Source: Actinomycetota bacterium
Lineage (GTDB): Bacteria; Actinomycetota; Geothermincolia; Fen-727; Anoxymicrobiaceae
Reading direction: 5' to 3'
Length of the DNA: 6,090 nt
NCBI GenBank assembly: GCA_016649525.1
Contig: JAENXM010000107.1
Coordinates: forward strand, 1 to 6,090
The notes below the pieces were generated by a model, which saw only the letters and a program-made list of their open reading frames with translations, did not search any database and was not told where the DNA came from. This document shows, in pieces, positions 1-5,707 of this stretch (position 1 is the first letter of the stretch; each line of letters begins with the position of its first letter). The position numbers were made by a program, and so were the translations under genes.

Positions 1-108
1 ATAATGGGGATATCAGTGGGCGCTGTGAAATCGGCGCAGAGGAGGGGACTGCTCGCTCTGAACAAGATTCTGAGTGACTCGAGCGGGACCGATTATCTGG
101 AGCGGTAA
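1..108 (+). CDS. RNA polymerase sigma-70 family (ECF-like) factor, C-terminal end (partial)
   Basis: Frame 1 is open from the window edge to TAA at 106-108 and gives 35 residues beginning I-M-G-I-S-V-G-A-V-K-S-A-Q-R-R-G-L-L-A-L. This matches the second half of sigma region 4 (the helix-turn-helix that reads the -35 element): the family pattern is roughly LG-x-S-x-G-A-V-(K/R)-S-x-x-x-R-(A/G)-L-x-x-L, with 'S-x-G-A-V-K' opening the recognition helix and the basic 'Q-R-R' following. About a dozen polar residues (S-D-S-S-G-T-D-Y-L-E-R) follow, as in many short ECF-type factors. The rest of the gene, including region 2, lies upstream of the window, so the ECF subgroup cannot be assigned. It is co-directional with the next gene, 85 bases away, and sigma factors are commonly paired with an adjacent anti-sigma gene. 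A different region-4-like regulator (for example a LuxR-type helix-turn-helix) is possible but fits less well. Confidence 0.8.
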   Translation: MMGISVGAVKSAQRRGLLALNKILSDSSGTDYLER

Positions 109-130
109 AGGTGGTCGACATTTTTTTTCG

Positions 131-151
131 CGCCCGTAACTTTACAGGGCG
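131..151. repeat. Imperfect inverted repeat over the candidate -35 region
   Basis: CGCCCGTAA (131-139) and TTACAGGGCG (142-151) are reverse complements apart from one extra A at 146, with a two-base centre. The dyad covers the candidate -35 elements, as expected for an operator, and could also form a small hairpin. It is not a terminator for the upstream gene: the T8 tract (121-128) lies before it, not after it. It is short enough to be chance. Confidence 0.35.
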
Positions 152-166
152 GGCTACGTTTATAAT
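136..166 (+). promoter_or_regulatory. Candidate promoter: ECF-type GTAAC-N16-CGTT overlapping a TATAAT -10 box
   Basis: This lies in the only sizeable intergenic gap. GTAAC (136-140) and CGTT (157-160) are 16 bases apart, close to the GGAAC-N16/17-CGTT layout used by many ECF sigma factors. Immediately downstream is a perfect TATAAT (161-166); its best -35 match, TTTACA (141-146), is only 14 bases away, shorter than the usual 17. Either element would start transcription around 167-175, leaving a short leader with the AGGA ribosome site at 182-185. The sequence cannot decide between an autoregulated ECF promoter, a housekeeping promoter, or both. Because the following genes are packed with gaps of 0-34 bases, this is the likely promoter for the whole repeat-protein operon, with possible read-through from the sigma gene. 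Confidence 0.45.
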
Positions 167-193
167 AGCGGGGGATCCGATAGGATAAGTTGC

Positions 194-505
194 GTGCATA
201 AGCCGGGGGTGGTTAGTTTGGTCGAAGACCCATTGGCGAACCTGGCCGATAGGCTTCTGACGATTGTCCGAAAAGACGCGGGCAAACTCGATACAGTGCT
301 CGAGGAGCATGGGGACGTAAGGGAAGAACTGGAGCCCATTCTCACGACGGCAATGAGAGTAGACTCCGTAAAGCACCCGGCCATACCGGCAGACGCCCGG
401 CGGGACATCAAAGAGAAAGCCCTCGCTTCTAGTGCTACAGGTCCTCCCGGCGCAGGCGGCGCGTCTGGACCGACACCACCGCCGCCACCGCAGGGACCAA
501 AATAG
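194..505 (+). CDS. Small anti-sigma-like cytoplasmic protein with Gly/Pro-rich tail
   Basis: This encodes 103 residues from GTG at 194; AGGA at 182-185 sits 8 bases upstream and no closer in-frame ATG exists. Residues 11-77 are mostly helical and charged. Their pattern (DPLANLADRLLTIV, then L-D-T-V-L-E-E-H, then R-E-E-L-E-P-I-L-T-T-A, then a P-A-I-P-A-D-A-R-R-D-I-K-E-K-A-L stretch) resembles, from memory, the N-terminal region of putative anti-sigma proteins beside ECF genes in Chloroflexota and Actinomycetota, where 'L...vL..yP....eL.plL..A..l...p.p......' precedes a membrane helix. Residues 82-103 are a flexible Gly/Pro-rich tail with five consecutive prolines (95-99). There is no membrane segment in this protein, but the next gene begins in the same frame directly after the TAG and supplies one. 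Position beside the sigma gene supports a sigma-regulating role; this is inference, and no zinc-binding H-x3-C-x2-C anti-sigma motif is present. Confidence 0.6.
   Translation: MHKPGVVSLVEDPLANLADRLLTIVRKDAGKLDTVLEEHGDVREELEPILTTAMRVDSVKHPAIPADARRDIKEKALASSATGPPGAGGASGPTPPPPPQGPK
492..496 (+). promoter_or_regulatory. Ribosome binding site AGGGA for the first repeat gene, inside the preceding gene
   Basis: AGGGA lies 9 bases before the ATG at 506, within the last codons of the anti-sigma-like gene (Q100-G101). It supports an independent start at 506. Because stop TAG (503-505) and start ATG (506-508) touch, the two genes are expected to be translationally coupled. Confidence 0.6.
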
Positions 506-3070
506 ATGGGCGGGTTCGTCCTTGGTCCGAGGGTGCAGTCCGTCGTCAACGTTGTGGTAATCATTGGAATCCTCGTTGGCCTTATCATCGGCGGCATGAT
601 GGTCCTCCCGGCTCGGACTCCTTTGGGGAAGATCGCCGGAGAGATAGCGAACCACCGCTACATACTCGAAGGCATCATGAAAGAGTCCAATTCCGAGGCC
701 ACCGCCAAGGCGATTAACGAGAACCCCCAGTTTTTGTCCGAGATAATCGCGGCACTTCCTCCCGACGTGGTGGCCGACGCCATGAACAAGAACCCGGAGA
801 GCAGTGCCAAGATGATGGGAATGCTCGACCCGGAGGCGGTGGCGGTTCCGATAAACGAGAACGGCAAACTGTTTGCGGATATTGTCGCGCATCTGAACCC
901 GGCCATGCTCGCAAGGGTAATAAGCGCGAACACCGAGACCTCGAACGACCTGATGAAATACCTGGACCCGCAGATCATAGCCTACATCGTCAACCAGAAC
1001 GGAGCTTTCATAACGAACCTCATAAGCTGTCTGTCTCCTGTTGTTATCGCCGACATCGTCAACAACAACGAGCCTTTCCTGACCGCTTACATGCGGTACT
1101 CGGATCCGAAGAACAATGCTCTCATCGTTAACCAGAACGCCCCGTTCATTTCACTGCTTGTGAGCAGGTTCGATCCCGGCGTGCTCGCGGGAGCCATAAA
1201 CGCTAACGAGGATTTCCTGATGGCCTCTATGAACAACTCGGACCCATCGGCCATGGCTATTGCCATAAACGGCAATGGTCCTTTCATATCGAGACTCATC
1301 GGTCGCCTGGACGTAAACGTCATCGCGAACATCCTCAATGCCAACTCAAATGTGGTAAAGAGGATGTCGGCGAATTCAGACCCGGGAGTGATGGCCGACA
1401 TACTCAACAACCAGGGTTTCATGCAGAGGGTCATTGGCGCGATCAATCCTGTCGCCATCGCCGGTGCGTTGAACGCGAACGGCGCTTTCCTGGCCGGCCT
1501 GGTCGCCAACATGGACCTGGAGCAGATGAGCGGGTCGACAGGTAACAGCGCGGACTTCATGGAGAAGGTGGTCACCGGAATATCGTCTGAGCTGATCTCG
1601 TCTATTGCAAACAACCAGACTCTCCTGACAAGGCTGATGTCGGCCGGTGATCCGGCGGGTACCGCCAAGATGATTAACGAGAACCAGGCGTTCATAAACG
1701 CGCTGATCCCACAGATAAACCCGAAGGTGCTGGCGGCGGCAATGGAGTCGGCACCCGATACGGCACAGAAGATGCTCCAGGCCCTCAACCCCGATGTGCT
1801 GGCGGGCATAGTGAACGACAGCGGCGAGTTTCTCAAAAAGATGATGGCGCAGACAAACCCCGAGGTCTCTGCCAGGATACTGAATGAGAACGGTGCTTTC
1901 ATCACTTCCCTTATCGGGAAGCTCGACGCCAAGGTTATCGCCGGGTTATTGAACGGCAACCAGAACTTCCTTGCCGCGACCATGCGCAAGGGTAACCCGC
2001 AGGATACCGCCAACATCATCAATGCCCTGCTCAGCTCTCAGGGCGTAAAAGTCAGGGAGATCCTTAACGCGCTCGACATGAGTGTGCTTGCGGCGGTCAT
2101 GAACGCGAACCCGGAAATGACTTCGAACATGTTGACTTATCTGTCACCTACGGCTGTTGCTCAGATTCTCAACTCCAACGAGAGGTTCCTCACAGAGCTT
2201 CTCAGCAATCTCGACCCGAAGGTCATAGCAAAGGCCGACGAGGCAAATGCGACATTCATGAGGTCTCTCTATGCCAGCATGACGGAGGACAACATAGCCA
2301 ATATCGCCAAAGCGGTGAACTACGATTTCGTGAGCAACCTGGTGGGTAACCTTCCCGCAGGCACGATAAGTGCCGCGCTCGGGTCGGCCGAAGGCCAGAG
2401 CTTCCTGCGGACGTTGATCGGGAGTATAACCGCGGAACAGATTCAGCAGCAGGCCCGGGATCCTGTTTTGCATGCAGCCCAGCAGGGCCTAATTAATCGG
2501 TTGCTGCAGCAGCTTGAGAGTACACCGGATGCAACACGGGCGATTGCCGATGCGGTCAACTCCAACCCCAAGTTCCTTTCCGACTTCATGGCGGGCAGCG
2601 ACCTGAAACCCATGATAGATTTGATAAACACTGACGCAAACGCGCAGGAATTCATCCTGAGCCTGCTGGACGAACTGAATCCGAGTGTGCTAGCAAGCGC
2701 CATCAATACACATCCCGAGACGACGGGTAGACTGCTAGCCAGCCTCGACCCGGCTGTCGTCTCCGGTGCTTTAAACAGCCATATAGGTCTTGTCAAGGAT
2801 TTAATGGGGAAATCCGGCCCGCTTACAGCTGGCATGAGACAGGGTGAGAACCATATAGGCAGGTACCTCGGCATCAGGGTCAACGCGGTTATTAAACTGA
2901 CAGTCTGGGTTCCGATATTGGGTAATGTTGATTACTGGGTGAATGCCAACGAGGTAGGCGATAGCATGATGGTAGGGGGCGTGGAGACGAATCCTTTTGC
3001 AGGTTCGACGGCAGAGGCCTGGATCTGGCTCGGTAAGTACTCGACGACTGTCGAGCCCCCGGGTTGGTAG
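506..3070 (+). CDS. Membrane-anchored 23-residue-repeat solenoid-like protein, paralogue 1
   Basis: This protein has 854 residues and I do not recognise a named family. Residues 1-12 are short with one Arg (R9). Residues 13-34 form one hydrophobic membrane segment with Asn15 inside it, followed by a P-A-R-T-P juxtamembrane stretch. There is no lipobox and no clear signal-peptidase site, so a signal anchor with the bulk outside the cytoplasm is likely. Residues 61-769 are about 30 tandem degenerate repeats, mostly exactly 23 residues, with [L/S]-[D/N/S]-P at positions 1-3, A at 7, N-x-N at 11-13 and F-[L/I] at 16-17. Units predict as two short helices. Repeats 20 and 24-28 are irregular. Residues 770-854 lack repeats, are rich in Val, Trp, Gly and Asn, look beta-rich, and end in P-P-G-W. 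The protein contains one cysteine (C175). It starts immediately after the anti-sigma-like gene and is followed 26 bases later by a paralogue. An extracytoplasmic scaffold, adhesin or sensor role is plausible but unproven. Confidence 0.88.
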   Translation: MGGFVLGPRVQSVVNVVVIIGILVGLIIGGMMVLPARTPLGKIAGEIANHRYILEGIMKESNSEATAKAINENPQFLSEIIAALPPDVVADAMNKNPESSAKMMGMLDPEAVAVPINENGKLFADIVAHLNPAMLARVISANTETSNDLMKYLDPQIIAYIVNQNGAFITNLISCLSPVVIADIVNNNEPFLTAYMRYSDPKNNALIVNQNAPFISLLVSRFDPGVLAGAINANEDFLMASMNNSDPSAMAIAINGNGPFISRLIGRLDVNVIANILNANSNVVKRMSANSDPGVMADILNNQGFMQRVIGAINPVAIAGALNANGAFLAGLVANMDLEQMSGSTGNSADFMEKVVTGISSELISSIANNQTLLTRLMSAGDPAGTAKMINENQAFINALIPQINPKVLAAAMESAPDTAQKMLQALNPDVLAGIVNDSGEFLKKMMAQTNPEVSARILNENGAFITSLIGKLDAKVIAGLLNGNQNFLAATMRKGNPQDTANIINALLSSQGVKVREILNALDMSVLAAVMNANPEMTSNMLTYLSPTAVAQILNSNERFLTELLSNLDPKVIAKADEANATFMRSLYASMTEDNIANIAKAVNYDFVSNLVGNLPAGTISAALGSAEGQSFLRTLIGSITAEQIQQQARDPVLHAAQQGLINRLLQQLESTPDATRAIADAVNSNPKFLSDFMAGSDLKPMIDLINTDANAQEFILSLLDELNPSVLASAINTHPETTGRLLASLDPAVVSGALNSHIGLVKDLMGKSGPLTAGMRQGENHIGRYLGIRVNAVIKLTVWVPILGNVDYWVNANEVGDSMMVGGVETNPFAGSTAEAWIWLGKYSTTVEPPGW
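686..2812 (+). repeat. About 30 tandem degenerate 69-bp (23-residue) protein-coding repeats, array 1
   Basis: Dividing residues 61-769 at each [L/S/I/M/G]-x-P start gives 30 units. Units 1-10, 12-13, 15-19, 21-23 and 29-30 are exactly 23 residues; units 11 and 14 are 22, unit 20 is 27 and units 24-28 are 24-29. Conserved positions are P3, hydrophobic 5-6, A7, hydrophobic 10, N11, N13, F16, hydrophobic 17, and L/M/I 20-21. The units are strongly diverged at DNA level, with no near-identical neighbours visible, so this is an old amplified protein repeat rather than a recently expanding minisatellite. The pattern suits a two-helix solenoid: Asp-Pro caps the first helix and N-x-N breaks between the helices. 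Confidence 0.88.
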
Positions 3071-3081
3071 AAGTACAGGAC

Positions 3082-3086
3082 GGAGG
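3082..3086 (+). promoter_or_regulatory. Ribosome binding site GGAGG that fixes the start of paralogue 2
   Basis: GGAGG is 10 bases before ATG 3097. It favours that start over the TTG at 3064, which lacks a good Shine-Dalgarno, overlaps the end of the preceding gene, and would add 11 residues absent from the homologous N-terminus of the next gene. Confidence 0.7.
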
Positions 3087-3096
3087 CACAGGGAAG

Positions 3097-5673
3097 ATGC
3101 TGCTGTCTAAAGGCGTGCAGGGAGTCGTGAACGTGGCGGTAATCGCGTTGATTGTCGTTGCCCTGCTGGTCGGGTCGACAATGGCGCTCCCTGTAAAGAG
3201 TCCTACAAGTGTACTGATGGCCAAGATCGTCAGCCAGAAGGGATTCCTCTCCGGCGTTCTTTCCACCCTTGACCCGAAGATCCTGGCAAGGGCGATGAAC
3301 CAGAACCCAGAACAGACGTCCGAGATGATGAAGGTGCTCGCCCCCAAGCTTGTTGCCGAGGCTGTCAACAACAACGGCAAGTGGATTTCTGAACTGATCA
3401 GCTATCTTGATCCGACAGCTATGAGCTCGAGCGTGAACGAGAATATCGAGTTCGTTACGGAGCTTTTGAACTACACAGACCCCGATGTTATAGCCGGGAT
3501 ACTCAACAAGAACGGCGATTTCCTCAAGGACCTGATCGGTGAGCTCGACCCGAAGAAGATGGCGACCAGTACGGCGAGCAACACCGAGTTCTCTAACCAG
3601 GTAACAAGCCTAATAGAACCCAAGGTTCTGGCCGATGCCGTGAGCGCGAACGAGGCATTCCTTACCGAGTTTATGGGCAGCCTGTCCCCTGATGTGGTCG
3701 CGAACGCCATGAACGCCAACTCCGGGACGAGCTCGCAGATGCTCAGCTACATGAACTTCGCGGTCCTGGCAAGCATCGTAAACTCGAACGGACCTTTCAT
3801 CACCCGGCTTCTGGGCAGGTTGAATCCGGAGATCATCGCGAGGGCCTCGAGCCAGAACCCGCAGATGACCGCCGACCTGATGAACCGGCTCGATCCCGTT
3901 TTGATAGCCGATATCCTGAACAATAGTGCCGGGCTTCTTACGGGTGTTCTGGATCGCCTGTCCCCGGCGTTCCTCAACGCCGTCGCGAGCAGCCAGTCCT
4001 CCGCCGACAAGCTGGCGGCAAAGCTGTCACCGGCTTCGATCGGAGGTCTCGTGAACCAGCTCGGAGGGTTCGCCTCCAATTTCATAAACGCGCTGGATCC
4101 CGCGGTTATCGCGGGGGTTCTGAACAACAACACAGACTTCATCGTGGCCATGAGCAACAACTCTGACCCGACCCTGATGGTGAAGATCCTCGAGAACGAG
4201 CAGTTCTTGAACAGGGTCATTTCCTGCCTCAACCCCGTAACCATCGCAAATGCCATGAACGCGAGCAACACGATGACCGTCGGCATGCTTGCGCATCTCA
4301 ACCCCCAGGTGGTTGCGGGCATCGTGAATGAAAACGTGGACTGGCTTGCCGCGCTTCAGAGTGCGATGTCTCCGGACAGGACTGCCGGGAGCATCAACGC
4401 TTCAGGTGGCTGGCTTTCGGTGCTGGTGAGCAAGCTGGACCCGGCGGCTATCGCTGCCGCCTTGAACGCGAGCCCCGATTCCTCCTCCAAGATGTTGGAG
4501 TATCTTAAGCCCGAAGTTATCGCCGGCGTGGTCAACGGTAACGGCGAGTTTGTCAAGAACCTTGTAAAGAACCTGAACACATCGGTACTTGCCAACGCGA
4601 TGAACGCCAATCCCATGACCACGAGCGACCTTCTTGGCGCGCTGCATAACATCGGCGCCGAAGGCGTGATCGCGGATGTTATAGAGAGCAACAAGGATTT
4701 TATAAATGACCTTTCAAACCGCCTCGACCCGCGTGGCACAGCGCTGGCTATCAACAACAACGGCGCCTTCGTCAGCAATTTCTTGAACAGCATAGATACC
4801 ACCGGCAAGGCGGCTATCGCGAACGCTGTGAAGAATGCGGAGTATGTCTTCGATCCCAACCAGACGTTCTTGACGGGCGTGCTCGCGAACATGAGCCAGG
4901 AGAGCGTCCACTGGAGCTCCTGGTCCTCCAACACCGATACGAGTAACTTCTCGAGCAAGCTCATACAGAACCTGTCGCCGTCGAGCATTGCCGGAGTGAT
5001 AAACAACAACCCGGGTCAGATATCGAATCTGTTGACCGATATCGCGGGTAATCCGGATGCGGTAAGGTCGATTGCGAACGCAATCAACATGAATCCAGCT
5101 TTCCTTGCGAATACGATGAAGTACTCTGATCCAAAGGATACGGCGTACATAATAAACAATCACCCGGGTTTCATATCCCAGCTTGTGAGCATGTTGAGCC
5201 CCGAAGTCGTGGGACGCGCGGCGAGCGCCAATCCCAACGCCATGACTGCGATGGTTCAGCCCGGCGGATTGGACCCATCGGTGATAACCAAGTTGCTCGG
5301 TGATGCCAGGATGGCGTCTTTCCTCTCAGATATGTCCGGGAGTACCAGTGCATCCAGTACTGTATATGGACTGATGAACAGCGGGGATTTCCTCACCAAT
5401 CTACTCAACAAGAATGTGGGCCTTACGCCCGAGACCGTTGTCGAGCTTGTGAAATCAATGCCGCGGACATATGGATTTGGGTTGACGCAGTTGATCGCGC
5501 ACTTGAAGCTCGATCCGGTGAAGATGGGAATACCAATACCAATCCCGCCTCAGGAAGCCGATGTCACATTGAACATCGAGGGGTGGAGCACTTACTCTGA
5601 CGCTCGAGTCAGTGAAACAGCTACGGTGCCGTACGGTTGGAACAGTGATACGAATACCTTCGCTCCTTGGTAG
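3097..5673 (+). CDS. Membrane-anchored 23-residue-repeat solenoid-like protein, paralogue 2
   Basis: This encodes 858 residues from ATG 3097 (GGAGG at 3082-3086). The N-terminus M-L-L-S-K-G-V-Q-G-V-V-N aligns with M-L-Y-N-R-S-L-Q-T-A-V-N of the next gene, confirming the start. Residues 7-31 are one membrane segment with Asn12 near its start, followed by P-V-K-S-P, the counterpart of P-A-R-T-P in paralogue 1. Residues 58-775 carry about 30 repeats of the same 23-residue type. The region around 566-651 is irregular and includes a polar Ser/Trp/Asn-rich insertion (V604-H605-W606-S607-S608-W609). Residues 776-858 form a non-repeat C-terminal domain with an I-P-I-P-I-P-P turn and a probable beta segment (A-D-V-T-L-N-I), ending in F-A-P-W. 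There is one cysteine (C377). No catalytic motif, sortase signal or cell-wall anchor is visible. The gene is probably co-transcribed with its neighbours and has the same predicted extracytoplasmic topology; function is unknown. Confidence 0.88.
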   Translation: MLLSKGVQGVVNVAVIALIVVALLVGSTMALPVKSPTSVLMAKIVSQKGFLSGVLSTLDPKILARAMNQNPEQTSEMMKVLAPKLVAEAVNNNGKWISELISYLDPTAMSSSVNENIEFVTELLNYTDPDVIAGILNKNGDFLKDLIGELDPKKMATSTASNTEFSNQVTSLIEPKVLADAVSANEAFLTEFMGSLSPDVVANAMNANSGTSSQMLSYMNFAVLASIVNSNGPFITRLLGRLNPEIIARASSQNPQMTADLMNRLDPVLIADILNNSAGLLTGVLDRLSPAFLNAVASSQSSADKLAAKLSPASIGGLVNQLGGFASNFINALDPAVIAGVLNNNTDFIVAMSNNSDPTLMVKILENEQFLNRVISCLNPVTIANAMNASNTMTVGMLAHLNPQVVAGIVNENVDWLAALQSAMSPDRTAGSINASGGWLSVLVSKLDPAAIAAALNASPDSSSKMLEYLKPEVIAGVVNGNGEFVKNLVKNLNTSVLANAMNANPMTTSDLLGALHNIGAEGVIADVIESNKDFINDLSNRLDPRGTALAINNNGAFVSNFLNSIDTTGKAAIANAVKNAEYVFDPNQTFLTGVLANMSQESVHWSSWSSNTDTSNFSSKLIQNLSPSSIAGVINNNPGQISNLLTDIAGNPDAVRSIANAINMNPAFLANTMKYSDPKDTAYIINNHPGFISQLVSMLSPEVVGRAASANPNAMTAMVQPGGLDPSVITKLLGDARMASFLSDMSGSTSASSTVYGLMNSGDFLTNLLNKNVGLTPETVVELVKSMPRTYGFGLTQLIAHLKLDPVKMGIPIPIPPQEADVTLNIEGWSTYSDARVSETATVPYGWNSDTNTFAPW
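3268..5421 (+). repeat. About 30 tandem degenerate 69-bp (23-residue) protein-coding repeats, array 2
   Basis: Residues 58-775 divide into about 30 units. Units 1-10, 12-13, 15-20, 22 and 27 are exactly 23 residues; units 11, 14 and 29 are 22, unit 21 is 27, and units 23-26, 28 and 30 are 25-33. Typical units begin L-D-P-K-I-L-A or L-N-P-Q-V-V-A, carry N-x-N at 11-13, and end in a hydrophobic second helix. Several irregular units have counterparts in array 1: the 22-residue S-D-P unit followed by I/L-N-P-V, and the P-D-A-x-R-[AS]-I-A unit near the end. This indicates that the arrays arose by duplication of a whole multi-repeat gene. Confidence 0.87.
5529..5546 (+). repeat. Short triple 6-bp direct repeat encoding Ile-Pro-Ile-Pro-Ile-Pro
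   Basis: AATACC-AATACC-AATCCC encodes the core of the I-P-I-P-I-P-P segment in the C-terminal domain of paralogue 2. Such a segment would make a rigid extended linker between the helical array and the beta-like tail. It is small, and could change length by slippage. Confidence 0.5.
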
Positions 5674-5694
5674 GAGGGTAAGGCTATAGAGGCC

Positions 5695-5699
5695 AGGAG
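5695..5699 (+). promoter_or_regulatory. Ribosome binding site AGGAG for paralogue 3
   Basis: AGGAG ends 8 bases before ATG 5708, in the 34-base gap after paralogue 2. No terminator-like hairpin or separate promoter is visible in that gap, so co-transcription is likely. Confidence 0.65.
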
Positions 5700-5707
5700 A
5701 CGAGAGC

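Noticed and set aside
121..128. T8 tract as a rho-independent terminator of the sigma gene
   Set aside because: No GC-rich hairpin directly precedes it; the nearest dyad (131-151) lies after the T run, the wrong order for a + strand terminator.
503..505. TAG recoded as an amino acid (for example pyrrolysine) genome-wide
   Set aside because: TAG also ends paralogues 1 and 2 after comparable Pro/Gly-Trp tails. Reading past the one at 3068 gives a short Cys-rich nonsense extension to TGA. TAG therefore behaves as an ordinary stop, although leaky read-through at 503 remains possible.
1087..2022. Long open frame of 311 codons on the minus strand, and similar ones at 3747-4322 and 4356-5009
   Set aside because: They lie wholly inside the repeat genes and read as Met/Ala/Ser-rich low-complexity protein produced by the periodic codon pattern. 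They have no independent domain.
686..2812. 69-bp periodicity as a CRISPR array or recent minisatellite
   Set aside because: Units are degenerate at DNA level, have no identical repeats or spacers, and keep one open frame throughout; the periodicity is that of a protein repeat.
686..2812. Identification of the repeats as MgtE N-terminal or FliG-type domains
   Set aside because: The short Asp-Pro-starting helices are similar in style, but no MgtE CBS or channel domain or FliG C-terminal motif follows, the array is far longer, and the N-x-N signature is not typical of those families.
5597..5612. CTGAC-GCTCGA-GTCAG hairpin near the end of paralogue 2 as a terminator
   Set aside because: It sits inside coding sequence about 60 bases before the stop, has a five-base stem and no T tract.
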